Notes under the pieces: model-generated
Told to the model about the DNA's origin: nothing
Database searches by the model: none
The model's input: the letters and a program-made list of their open reading frames with translations, nothing else
Program-made: the position numbers and the translations under genes
Part shown: piece by piece, positions 28,290-37,900 of the stretch
Position numbering within the stretch: position 1 is the stretch's first letter
Layout: each line of letters starts with the position of its first letter
Assembly (NCBI GenBank): GCA_900208305.1
Contig: OAPG01000003.1
Location: forward strand, 1,364,001-1,428,000
DNA: 64,000 nucleotides
Origin: Melanopsichium pennsylvanicum
Taxonomy: Eukaryota; Basidiomycota; Ustilaginomycetes; Ustilaginales
Direction: 5' to 3'

Positions 28290-30089
28290 ATGACCGGAAC
28301 ACGAATCATACCAAGGACGCGCGAACAAGGTCCCGAAACCGTCCTCATCATCGGCGGAGGAGCAACTGGACTTGTGACTTTGCGCAACCTTGCTCAAGAA
28401 CTTGGTCACGATTCCTCTGGCTCATACCCACTCTTTGCACCCACGCTTGTCGAAAGACGCCAAGAAGTGGGAGGTGTATGGTACTGGTCTGACGAAACGT
28501 ATTTTCTCGAACGAACCGTTGGACCCCAAAACACACAGGGATTGAGTCCCATTTTTGATCTAAAGGGACAACCTCACTGGCCCAGTCCCGCCTATCTTAA
28601 TCTAAGAGGAAACGTACTGCCTGAATTTCTCGAGTTTTCCGGAAAAGTATTCGATCCTCCAGCACATAACCAAACATTCCCTACCCTAAAAGAAACGCAC
28701 AATTACCTCTTATCCTTCGCACAACCCTTTCGCAAATATATCAAATGCAAAGTCGAAGTTCTTAAAGCTGTGGAACTGGCTCACGATTCGGGTTGGGAGG
28801 TCACGTGGAAAGATTGGGGTCATAGTGCCATCAATACAAACGGTGCAGTGAGTTTTACTCCCATCGTGGAGACAAGGAAATTTGACAGAATAGTGGTGGC
28901 TGCAGGTTGGTACGATACACCTTATTATCCACAAGTTGACGGGATTGATCAAGCTAAGCAGGCAGGACATATACATCATTGTAAGCATTATAGGGATTCT
29001 TCAGCATATAGGCGTAAAAAGGTGGTGGTGGTGGGAAATAACAATTCGGCAAACGAAGTCGCTGCACATTTGGCACCACTTAATTCGGTCACACATCCGG
29101 TTTACAGGTCGAGTAAGTCGGCCCCGGTGGATAAATGTCCAAGTTTACCAGATGAGAGGATAAAAGATGTAGGTATGATTATTCGGTATAATCTTGTTCA
29201 TACCACCACGACAACCGCAAATACTGCTAACACCTATTACACTACTTCTGACACAAGTGGTGTGGGTGAGAACAAGAAAATCACGACCAAGCTTGATCTA
29301 ACATTGGTGGACGGCAGCGTCATCAAAGATGTGGATTATGTTATTCTCGGAACGGGTTATGGTCAAAAATATCCATGGTTGTACGTTCTCACCGACTCGG
29401 CTCGATCCTGCCTCCCGGGCGACAATTTCAACTCTCACCAAGTCGAACCCTTAACACCCGATAGTCTCAAAGGTACTAGGGTACCATACATGTACAATCA
29501 CGCACTGTTTTCCAAATCTCCACGTCTAACCTTGGCCTTTGTAGGTCTCGTGATTAGTTTAATGCCTTTCAGTTTTAACGACCTTATCAGTGCTTGGATC
29601 ACGGCTGTCTGGGCTGGAAAAATCACTTCGATTCCCATTTCCATCTCTGATCGGCTAAAATTCGAAACACGACGATTAGAATATCTCTACACTCAAAAGT
29701 GTCTATCTTCCAACTCTGGTACCCAACCTGATCCGAATGATGATGCGATGACGTATTCAGGATACCATCTATTAGGTGGAAGTTTAAAACAAGGTCCACC
29801 TAGCGAGTTCCATTTCGCATCCCAACTTTTCGAAGAGCTTCAAAAGGTGGACGAGAAATCGGTCAAGAAATGGAGATGGAAATGGGATCAAGAAAGGGAA
29901 GATCGTCAAAATTCAATGTACAAAATCAAAAAATCTTGGTTGGAAAAAAATAAACTTAGAATCAGAAACGATCCTTTCGATCTCTTGGGTTCCAACAGTC
30001 ATACCTATGGTCATCTCAAAAACGAACTGGTACTCCAAAATTCAACCAACACAACTGAGAACAAAACAGCAACCACTTCAAAGCTTTAA
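28290..30089 (+). CDS. Flavin-containing monooxygenase-like protein
   Basis: Intronless, 599 residues from the ATG at 28290. The frame is open a further 47 codons upstream but begins there with TTG. Near the N-terminus VLIIGGGATGLVTLRNL is the FAD-binding GxGxxG fingerprint; VVVVGNNNSANEVAAHL is the position of the second (NADPH) dinucleotide fold, with GNNNSA in place of GxGxSG/A. KQAGHIHHCKHYRDS, just before it, occupies the place of the FMO identifying sequence. VDYVILGTGYGQKYPWL is the ATG-type motif late in the fold. Such enzymes oxygenate N or S atoms of small substrates; fungal relatives often have unknown substrates. The C-terminal ~130 residues are charged and less conserved. The substrate cannot be read from the sequence. 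Confidence 0.82.
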   Translation: MTGTRIIPRTREQGPETVLIIGGGATGLVTLRNLAQELGHDSSGSYPLFAPTLVERRQEVGGVWYWSDETYFLERTVGPQNTQGLSPIFDLKGQPHWPSPAYLNLRGNVLPEFLEFSGKVFDPPAHNQTFPTLKETHNYLLSFAQPFRKYIKCKVEVLKAVELAHDSGWEVTWKDWGHSAINTNGAVSFTPIVETRKFDRIVVAAGWYDTPYYPQVDGIDQAKQAGHIHHCKHYRDSSAYRRKKVVVVGNNNSANEVAAHLAPLNSVTHPVYRSSKSAPVDKCPSLPDERIKDVGMIIRYNLVHTTTTTANTANTYYTTSDTSGVGENKKITTKLDLTLVDGSVIKDVDYVILGTGYGQKYPWLYVLTDSARSCLPGDNFNSHQVEPLTPDSLKGTRVPYMYNHALFSKSPRLTLAFVGLVISLMPFSFNDLISAWITAVWAGKITSIPISISDRLKFETRRLEYLYTQKCLSSNSGTQPDPNDDAMTYSGYHLLGGSLKQGPPSEFHFASQLFEELQKVDEKSVKKWRWKWDQEREDRQNSMYKIKKSWLEKNKLRIRNDPFDLLGSNSHTYGHLKNELVLQNSTNTTENKTATTSKL

Positions 30090-30228
30090 CTTGTTCACAG
30101 TTACTTCTCTGTCTTGTAATGAATGTCAATTCCCACCAACAAATACGTTCCCATTCTAAGCCCCAAACACACATATAGTGCAAAGAAAAAAAAAAGAAAA
30201 AAGGGAGTCATGTAAGGAGAAAAAATTC
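30090..30228. other. Short convergent 3' region
   Basis: 139 nt between the stops of the FMO gene and the Q-rich protein gene, including an A-rich run near 30185-30203. It is probably shared 3' UTR. Confidence 0.5.
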
Positions 30229-31947
30229 TCATGATGCATTGCGTGGTTGTGACAATGACGATGACGATGATGATATTTTTGTTACGTGTGGCGGTAATTG
30301 TGATTGTGTTTGTGCCTGCTGCTGTTGTTGTTGTTGTTGTTGTTGTTGTTGGCGTGGGTTGCTCTTTTTGTGCGAACAAGTATTAATAGTGTCATTACGG
30401 ATAGACTTTCCTGCAGGCAAGGTGTTGACTTTGGTTTCAGTTTTGAATGAATTGTTTTGCCTAGCCCTCTGCTGTTGTTGTGCTCCACCCTTGCCTACAT
30501 TTGTAACATTGTTCCAAGACTGTCCTCCTTTAAAAGCCTTTCTCACCGACGACGAACTCTTATGATTTGTAGCTGTCGGCTTGTGTGACCCTGCATTTGC
30601 TCCCTTCTCTGAAGCCATATTCACTTCTTCTTCCCTTTGCACCTCTCTCTGCTTGCTCTCTGGCACAATTGCAGTCGAATTACTAAGACAGGCTACGTCC
30701 AATGCCCTTTCAGCCACTTTCACTTTATTCTCGGCTCGGTCCAATGCTTCATCCATCGCATCGATTAGCTCATGACAATCTCGCACCTCTCTTTCCAGCT
30801 CTTTTACCTTCTCATCGTTACAAAACGCAGATGAATTTGCATTTGCGTTAACACCCGAAGAGAGCAGACGTTCGAGTTCGTCATTCTCTCGCGTGAGCTT
30901 ATCCAGGCGCTGAAGGAGACGTATTCCCAGTATAGGATTTGGCGGAGCGTTGGCGTTGGAATCAGGACCAGAGCGCGTGCTAGACTGTGTCTGGTACGCA
31001 TTGGAAGTTGAGGTTTCCGAACGAGACTGTTGCCAAGCGAGGTAGGCTTCTCTAGGTTGAAATCCCACTGCTTCTGTGCGGAAACGGAGAAGTTCATCTC
31101 GCTGTTCATAAGTGGAGATGATGGAATGCAGGGAAGAGATATACTCGAGTACTGACCGGTCCAGGGTCGCCTGTGCTTTTTCCGATTCTGACGCCCCTTT
31201 TTCGGAGCGTATTAAAGGCGGTGTGGCAGGTCGCGGAGGCACGACAGGAAGGGATGGATATCGAAGTGACAATGCGGAACGATCCTCCTCGTGGGCATTC
31301 GTAGCCTGAGTATTCGATAGAAGCGGTTCCATTTGTGAGGATGAAGCCGTGTCAAAAGACGAGCCAGCAGGAACAACAGCAGGAGTCGGCTTGTTCGGCA
31401 AAGCTGCGGTCCATGCAAGTTGAGCAACCTGTGAATCAAGGCTTGGGCCCGTCCCTTGATTCGGAAAGACAAAGTTGTTCAGCCTTGATCTGCCGTCGCT
31501 AGGCTTTGGGCTATGACCGGAAGATGGCAAACCCGGGGATAGGTGGTTTGGAGAAGGGTTTCCTGATGCGGCGGAATTTGGTACTAGGTCTGCGCCTTGC
31601 GGGTCGGCATTCTGATACAAGATCGCTGCATTTGGTGGGGCATACTGCTGCGATTGTGGATAGTATTGGCCGTACTGATATCGGTCGTGCTGAGGATACA
31701 CACTTGGAGGGATGCCATGGGCGAAAACATAAGGTTCCGCAGCAGCAGCAGCAGCAGCGTAAGGATATTGTTGAGCTTGGTAGTAAAGCTGTTGTTGGTG
31801 TTGGTGTTGCTGCTGATGCTGATGCTGAGGGCCCTGCCATGACGGGTCGCCATATTGGTTGTAGCTGCTAGTATCGGCGAGGTACTGTTGTGATGGATAA
31901 TAGTGCTGTTGTTGAGGCTGCTGCGGCCTTCGCTTTTGAGCCGACAT
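30229..31947 (-). CDS. Q-rich, prion-like protein with central coiled coil, unknown function
   Basis: Single exon, 572 residues from the ATG at 31947. An upstream in-frame ATG at 32016 would add 23 residues but has a weaker context (C at -3, versus A for 31947). The first ~100 residues are rich in Gln, Tyr and His with an eight-Ala run, prion-like in composition. A Ser/Pro-rich middle follows. From about residue 350 to 420 heptad-like segments (LLQRLDKLTRENDELERLL and later DEALDRAENKVKVAERALD) suggest coiled coil. The C-terminus is basic and Asn/Gln-rich with a run of about eleven Gln (plus-strand repeat at about 30321-30353) and ends in poly-Ser. No family recognised. Such a layout is common among RNA-granule or cytoskeletal scaffolds, but that is only analogy. 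Confidence 0.7.
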   Translation of the reverse strand: MSAQKRRPQQPQQQHYYPSQQYLADTSSYNQYGDPSWQGPQHQHQQQHQHQQQLYYQAQQYPYAAAAAAAEPYVFAHGIPPSVYPQHDRYQYGQYYPQSQQYAPPNAAILYQNADPQGADLVPNSAASGNPSPNHLSPGLPSSGHSPKPSDGRSRLNNFVFPNQGTGPSLDSQVAQLAWTAALPNKPTPAVVPAGSSFDTASSSQMEPLLSNTQATNAHEEDRSALSLRYPSLPVVPPRPATPPLIRSEKGASESEKAQATLDRSVLEYISSLHSIISTYEQRDELLRFRTEAVGFQPREAYLAWQQSRSETSTSNAYQTQSSTRSGPDSNANAPPNPILGIRLLQRLDKLTRENDELERLLSSGVNANANSSAFCNDEKVKELEREVRDCHELIDAMDEALDRAENKVKVAERALDVACLSNSTAIVPESKQREVQREEEVNMASEKGANAGSHKPTATNHKSSSSVRKAFKGGQSWNNVTNVGKGGAQQQQRARQNNSFKTETKVNTLPAGKSIRNDTINTCSHKKSNPRQQQQQQQQQQQQAQTQSQLPPHVTKISSSSSSLSQPRNAS

Positions 31948-32477
31948 CTTTAGCCAAGGTGGAGTTGAAGTTGGGCAAGAGGAATGACGGATTAGAACGT
32001 CGAAACGGAGACGCATTAGCACTTGGAAGCGGTCATGGCTGAGCTCGATGGTGATTGAGTGGTGCTTATGAGGCAGTGTGAGTGCGCAGAAATGAAGACG
32101 GCTAGACCGATGTGATTAATCGAAAGTGTGTGGGAAGAGAGACGGCTGCTTCCGAAAGGATGATGAAGATCCTACACTCTTTTCATGCAGGTCAATGCAC
32201 CGCTACCCACGCAACCTGATCCACTTACACTGCATAACACCTGCACTACTGCTGCAAGGAATCGCTATTTAACACGAAAAAATAATCAATTTAAAAGCGG
32301 GAACCGTTTCCAGAATCAACGCCCTGGAAAGGCATCTCGAGATTTGCGAGACCAACACAAACTTGCAATTGTATATCCTGAGCAGGCGTGCATCACGTAC
32401 ACCAACACCAAAAGTGACATCAACCATTGTGACTCTCCCGCAGGAAGCCCATCCAACGTCACACCTTTTTTTTCGTC
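31948..32477. promoter_or_regulatory. Divergent region between Q-rich protein gene and CDC26
   Basis: 530 nt between two divergent starts. No coding frame is convincing. Presumably both promoters lie here; no specific element was recognised. Confidence 0.5.
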
Positions 32478-32946
32478 ATGATTCGGCGTCAACCTACCAG
32501 CCTTTCGGTGCAAGAGTCGGACGTCGAGACGCTCAAGGCTTATCGTCGTGCAAAGATGATGCAGCACAACCCCAACCTCACTTCCTCGTCCTTTTCTTCG
32601 ATTAAACTGGACGATTCTACTTCGATGCAGGACCATCATCATCATCATCAACAACAACAACAACACCACCGCAGTGCCCATCATCATCCCCACCAACATG
32701 CGCGAGAGGGATCTGATGAACGGGAGGATCCCGGCACTCAGCCTGGCCTGTCCCAGCAAGAGAATCACGAACCCAATCATCCTCACAACACCAATATCAA
32801 TGCAAATACGTGAGCCTTTCTCAAGCCACACAATTCATACATGACCCCGGGGATACAGGCCATCTGTCTCAGAAGGAAGAAGCCGGTTCGAAGTGCTAGT
32901 GAAGGCCATCATCGGAAGTGGGCTTGCTGAGCACTCAGAGTGGTAG
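32478..32946 (+). CDS. CDC26: CDC26, small subunit of the anaphase-promoting complex (with probable 3' intron)
   Basis: The ATG at 32478 starts MIRRQPTSLSVQESDVETL, matching the conserved N-terminus of CDC26/Hcn1 proteins (M-L-R-R-x-P-T followed by an acidic helix). In those proteins the acetylated N-terminus threads into the TPR groove of Apc6/Cut9. The rest is low-complexity with His5 and Gln5 runs. Read straight through, the frame stops at 32813 (111 residues). The last codons overlap a good donor, GTGAGC at 32810, and an acceptor TACAG ends at 32858. Splicing (49-nt intron) would continue to a stop at 32944-32946 and give about 140 residues. An alternative acceptor ends at 32872. The N-terminal call is firm; the 3' structure is inferred. 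Confidence 0.68.
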
Positions 32947-33135
32947 TGCCATCCCAGCTTCAGTTTGCGTCCGCTATTCAGATAGTGATCGAACTGCTAT
33001 AGTCATTCTTCGCACGCTGCCAGCCAGATTGCTCACCGTCTTATTTCGAATGTGGAGCCCGTCACATTATCAAGATGGTCAACTAGTAACACCTGCATTA
33101 TCAAGACCATTGCTGCCGCCCCGTCGGAAGCTACA

Positions 33136-33814
33136 TTAGAAGATATCGCCGATTTCTGATACCGTCCATAGACAGAGGATCGAATGGAATCAACAGTATA
33201 GCACAGTCACAAGGATTTCTATCAGTTTGATTCTATCTCCAAGAGTAACATTCAACACGCGCCTTTTTATTCTTAGACTTACCTTGAACGTATCGAGCGC
33301 GGATCTTCTCGTCCAGCAGCTGTGACATCGTGTCAAAGAGTATGAGACCGAAGTGTGGGGCAAATTGAAGAAAAAGCACGAGAATCTTGTCAGCTTGCCG
33401 AATTGTTAATGCACAAGGAAGTTTCCGCAATGAAATAGAAATTGATTGCTTGCGGTCGGAGAACGTATCACTCACCCGTTCCTCTCTGCCTGCGGGTACC
33501 TCTGGCTCCATCAAATCATCATCGTCATCATCTTCGACCACAGTGTCGCTGGATTGGGCCAGTCTGGAGCCAGTCTGCTGCTTTGTTGTGCTGCTATTAT
33601 CCTGGTAGAAAGAGGGTGCTAAAACCGAGTCCTCCTGAGGAGCGTTGATGCTTTGAGGCGTTTTCTTGCCTTCAGCCGCTGGTGTAGCATCGCCGCCCAT
33701 GTCTTCATCCAAACATCCAGCGACGCTTCCAAATCGATTTTCGCCTTGAACTTTCACGTCGGCGTGCTGGGCGCTGCTGCCACTCGGTGCTGGCGAAGCA
33801 CTCGCTGAGGCCAT
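33136..33814 (-). CDS. Small acidic protein of unknown function, three exons
   Basis: Proposed exons on the minus strand: 33814-33476, 33319-33283 and 33155-33136. Intron 1 (donor GTGAGT, acceptor CACAG) is 156 nt and keeps the frame, so the region can also be read straight through. Intron 2 has donor GTAAGT at 33282 and a suggested acceptor ATCAG ending at 33156. The product would be 131 residues: a Ser/Ala-rich start (MASASASPAPSG), an Asp run (VVEDDDDDDLMEPEVP) and a short charged C-terminal helix (LLDEKIRARYVQ). The in-frame read-through stretch of intron 1 is hydrophobic and unlike its surroundings, which favours splicing. I do not recognise the family. The last exon is the least certain part. 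Confidence 0.45.
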
Positions 33815-34923
33815 TGCGTTCTGTTTTGCGAGTTCCCAGGAAAAAGGGCGGCTACGCAAAGCTATTAGACGAATTGAGGGTAATTTGGTGGCTAAGGACA
33901 GTGCTGAAGAACAACAAGGCTGGATCAAGGCCCAGAGATACGCTTCTGAAGTCGTCGGCGAAAGAGAGGATACAGTATGCGGCAAAGGTTCGTGAACAGT
34001 TGTGTATGAAGAGTAGAAAATATGAATCGCGCAGTTCTCTAACTCCACATCACAGAAGGTGCATATCAGGTGGTCCACGCTACAACTGATTCTCCCTACA
34101 AATGTTACGTCGAAGGTTGAATGAGTTGTAGGGAATGCTATTATTGGCTATTGCGCTGCTATGATAGTGTCGTATATACATGAGTTATGGCTTCGCTTGA
34201 TCTAACTACTAAGCTAGCCGGGAGTTCTGAGCTGGCCGGAAATTGCCGGAAGCTTCAGCTCCGAGCTATTGGATCTGATTGGTCGGTCTAAGGACTATGT
34301 GTCAGTCGGGCTGATGGTGGTTGGTTTGTTAGGTCTTTATTGTGTAACGTCGGATCTTCATCGCGTCGCTTCAACTGAATGTGCTGTCAGCCAAAATAAA
34401 AATAAAAATAAAAAACCATCGATATAATCGCACGAGACGAGACGAAAAGAAAAAAGAAAAAAACGATTTCGGAATATGGAAATCGTGAGGGCGCGCAGGA
34501 AAGATTGATGCTGAGCAACTCGCACCCTCAACAACACACTTCTTCGAGGTTGGACCAAATGCATCTATCTCTCGCTCATCTTCATTAGTGCCTTCTCCAA
34601 CTCATTAACATAGCAATCTTCAAAGCAGTATCTCAAAGATCAGCTCATTCACATTCGAGAGAAACCCATCACTCGCCAGTGCCACGACCGGCTTCAGCTT
34701 CTGTGTGCCGCCCAATTCCATCTTCGTTCTTCATCCTAGCATCCGACGCATGGTCAGCTCATTCACTTGAACATAAAACCACCGACTCCCGGTGCGTCCC
34801 ACCTAGCTTTGCGACTCCACGACACCGCAAGCACAAAATTCATTGCTCATCTCATCTGACCGTCCTCTATCGCCGTCCAAAAACCAGCAACCACACAACG
34901 GCCAAACCCCCCGTCTCATACCC
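33815..34923. promoter_or_regulatory. Divergent region upstream of PRP8, with a possible LTR remnant
   Basis: About 1.1 kb between two divergent starts. Between about 34101 (TGTTACGTCG) and 34350 the sequence differs in style from its surroundings, with TATATA and CCGGAA-rich segments. It could be an old solo LTR, but matching inverted ends or a target duplication could not be shown. Pyrimidine-rich sequence at about 34560-34920 precedes the PRP8 start. Confidence 0.4.
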
Positions 34924-37900
34924 ATGTCCGGTCCGCCCGGCTACAGGGGTCCAACCCCTTCGGCACCTTCCTCGATGAGAGGGCGTCCGCCTGGTATGCC
35001 GCACACGGCCATCGTCGCTGCCTCTTCATCATATCGCGAGCCTGCTAGCCTCACACAAGAGCAGCTTCAGGCAAAAGCACGCAAATGGCAGCAAACACAG
35101 AGTCGTCGCTTTGGCGACCGTAGAGGTAAGACAGGCTTCGTAGATACAGGTAAGCAGGAGATGCCGCCCGAGGTTCTGCGCAAAATCATCAAGGAGCATG
35201 GTGATATGACCAACCGAAAGTACCGCCAGGACAAGCGTGTTCACCTCGGAGCTCTCAAATACCTTCCACACGCCATGATGAAGGTGCTCGAAAACATTCC
35301 AATGCCCTGGGAGCAGATCCGTGAGGTACCCGTTCTCTACCACATCACCGGTGCCATTACCTTTATCAATGAGGTGCCCAAGGTCATTGAGCCCATCTTT
35401 CACGCACAGTGGGCTACCATGTGGATTGCCATGCGAAGGGAGAAGCGCGATCGACGTCATTTCAAGCGCATGCGCTTCCCGCCATTCGACGACGAAGAGC
35501 CTGTGGTAGACTACTCCGATAATCTGCTGGATGTTGACCCTCTGGAAGCCATCCAACTCGAGCTCGAAGAAGAAGAGGATGGTGCGGTGATCGACTGGTT
35601 CTACGACCACAAACCACTCATCGACAACTCCAAGCACGTCAATGGCCCTTCGTATCGCTTCTGGAACCTCAATCTGCCCCAGATGGCAACCCTGCATCGT
35701 CTGGGCCGCACACTTCTGAGCGATGGCACCACCTCTGGCGATCGCAACTCGTTCTACCTTTTCGATAAGAAGGCCTTCTTCACTGCCAAGGCGCTCAACA
35801 TGGCAATTCCAGGCGGTCCCAAATTCGAACCTCTTTTCAAAGACACCGACGGCTTTGACGACGACTTTACCGACTTCACCGACTTCCGCAAGGTCATCAT
35901 CCGCCAGCAGATCCGCACCGAGTACCGCGTCGCATTTCCGCATCTTTACAACAGCAGGCCACGCGCCGTGCACATTGGCACTTATCACGAGCCGAAAAAC
36001 GTCTACATCCGCTCCGACGACATCGATCAGGCGTTCTATTATGATCCAGCCATCAATCCCATCTCAGGTCGCACACTGGCGAGCTCGAATGCCTTCCGCA
36101 CAGAGTACGATGACGGCACCCCAGTGCTCAGCCACGAGGATCAAGTCTTTGGCGATGTCGGCGGTGATGACGAGCTTCCCGACGAATTGGCATTCACTTT
36201 GCCGGAAGAGATCGAACCGTTCCTTGAGGATGCACCGCTCGAGAACGACCTGACCGCGGACGCTATCGCGCTCTGGTGGGCGCCAAAGCCATACAACCTC
36301 CGCAGTGGCAAGACACGCCGTGCAGTCGACGTGCCTTTGATCCAACCCTGGTATTTGGAGCACTGCCCGCCCAACCAGCCAGTCAAGGTGCGCGTCAGCT
36401 ACCAAAAGCTGCTCAAGAATTACGTCTACAACAGTTTGCACACCACCAAGCAAAAGGTACACAAGCAAACCAACTTGTTGCGCGAGCTCAACAACACCAA
36501 GTTCTTTCAGAATACGTCGATCGACTGGCTCGAGGCGGGTCTACAGGTCGCGAAGCAGTCTTTCAACATGATGAACCTCTTGATCCATCGAAAAGGTGCC
36601 TCTTACTTGCACCTGGACTACAACATGAATCTCAAGCCCACCAAGACGCTCACAACCAAAGAAAGAAAAAAGAGCCGATTCGGTAACGCTTTCCACTTGG
36701 TTCGAGAGTTGAGCCGTGTTATGAAGCTTGTGGTTGATGCTCACGTCCAGTTCCGTCTTGGTTCCATCGATGCCTTTCAGCTCGCCGATGGTCTGCAGTA
36801 CCTCTTCAACCACGTAGCTACCTTGTCGGGTATCTACCGATACAAGTATCGCTCGATGCGACAGATCCGTGCCTGCAAAGATCTCAAGCACGTCATCTAC
36901 TACCGCTTCAATGCAGCGGGTGTCGGCAAGGGTCCAGGCGTCGGTTTCTGGGCGCCCTCGTGGCGTGTATGGATATTCTTCCTCCGTGGTATCGTGCCAC
37001 TGCTCGAGAGATGGCTCGGTAATCTGCTTGCCCGTCAATTTGAGGGCCGAGCGGGTCGCACCGGCGTCCAGTCTATCACAAAGCAGCGTGTCGAGTCGGC
37101 CATGGACCTTGAGCTCCGCGCCGCTGTTATGCACGACATACTTGATGCCATGCCCGAGGGTATGCGCCAGAACAAGATTAAGACCATCATGTCTCATCTG
37201 CAAGAGGCTTGGCGAGCGTGTCGCAGCAACACTCCTTGGAGCCCCAACCTCCCCGCTCCCGTAGAGAACCTCATCTTGCGATATGTCAAGCAGAAGTTCG
37301 ACTGGTGGACTTCGGTCGCACACCAGCAGCGTGCTCGAATCGCGCGGGGTGCTACCGTCGACAAGACCGCAGTGCGTAAGAACCAAGGTCGCTTGACCCG
37401 TCTCTTCTTGAGAGCCGAGCAAGAGCGTCAGGCCGATTACCTCAAGAGTGGTCCCTACATCACTTCGGAGGTAGGTGTCGCCGCCTTCACTGCTACAGTG
37501 CAGTGGCTCGAGGCTCGCCGCTTCAGCCCCATCCCCTTCCCAAGCCTCAACAACAAGCACGATGTCAAGCATCTTGTATTGGCGCTCGACTCGCTCAAGG
37601 AGGCGTACTCCGTCAAAGGTCGTCTCAACCAGAGTCAGCGTGAAGAGCTCGCCCTGATCGAGCAGGCATTCGACAACCCACACGAGACTCTGGCGCGTGT
37701 CAAGCGACTGATGCTTACCCAGCGAGCCTTCAAGGAAGCAGGCTTCGAATTCTTCGACACCTTTAATAAGCTCACGCCAACCTACGACATCGAGCCCATC
37801 GAGAAGATCACCGACGCCTACCTCAGTCAGTACCTTTCTTACGAGGCCGACAAGCGCCACTTATTCCCTGCCTGGATCAAGCCTAGCGACTCGGAACCAG

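Noticed and set aside
36541..37860. Long minus-strand ORF (439 codons) antisense to PRP8, plus others at 35029-35988, 39634-40560 and 40738-41901
   Set aside because: They mirror the codon pattern of PRP8 on the other strand, have no domains and no start context. They are reading-frame shadows.
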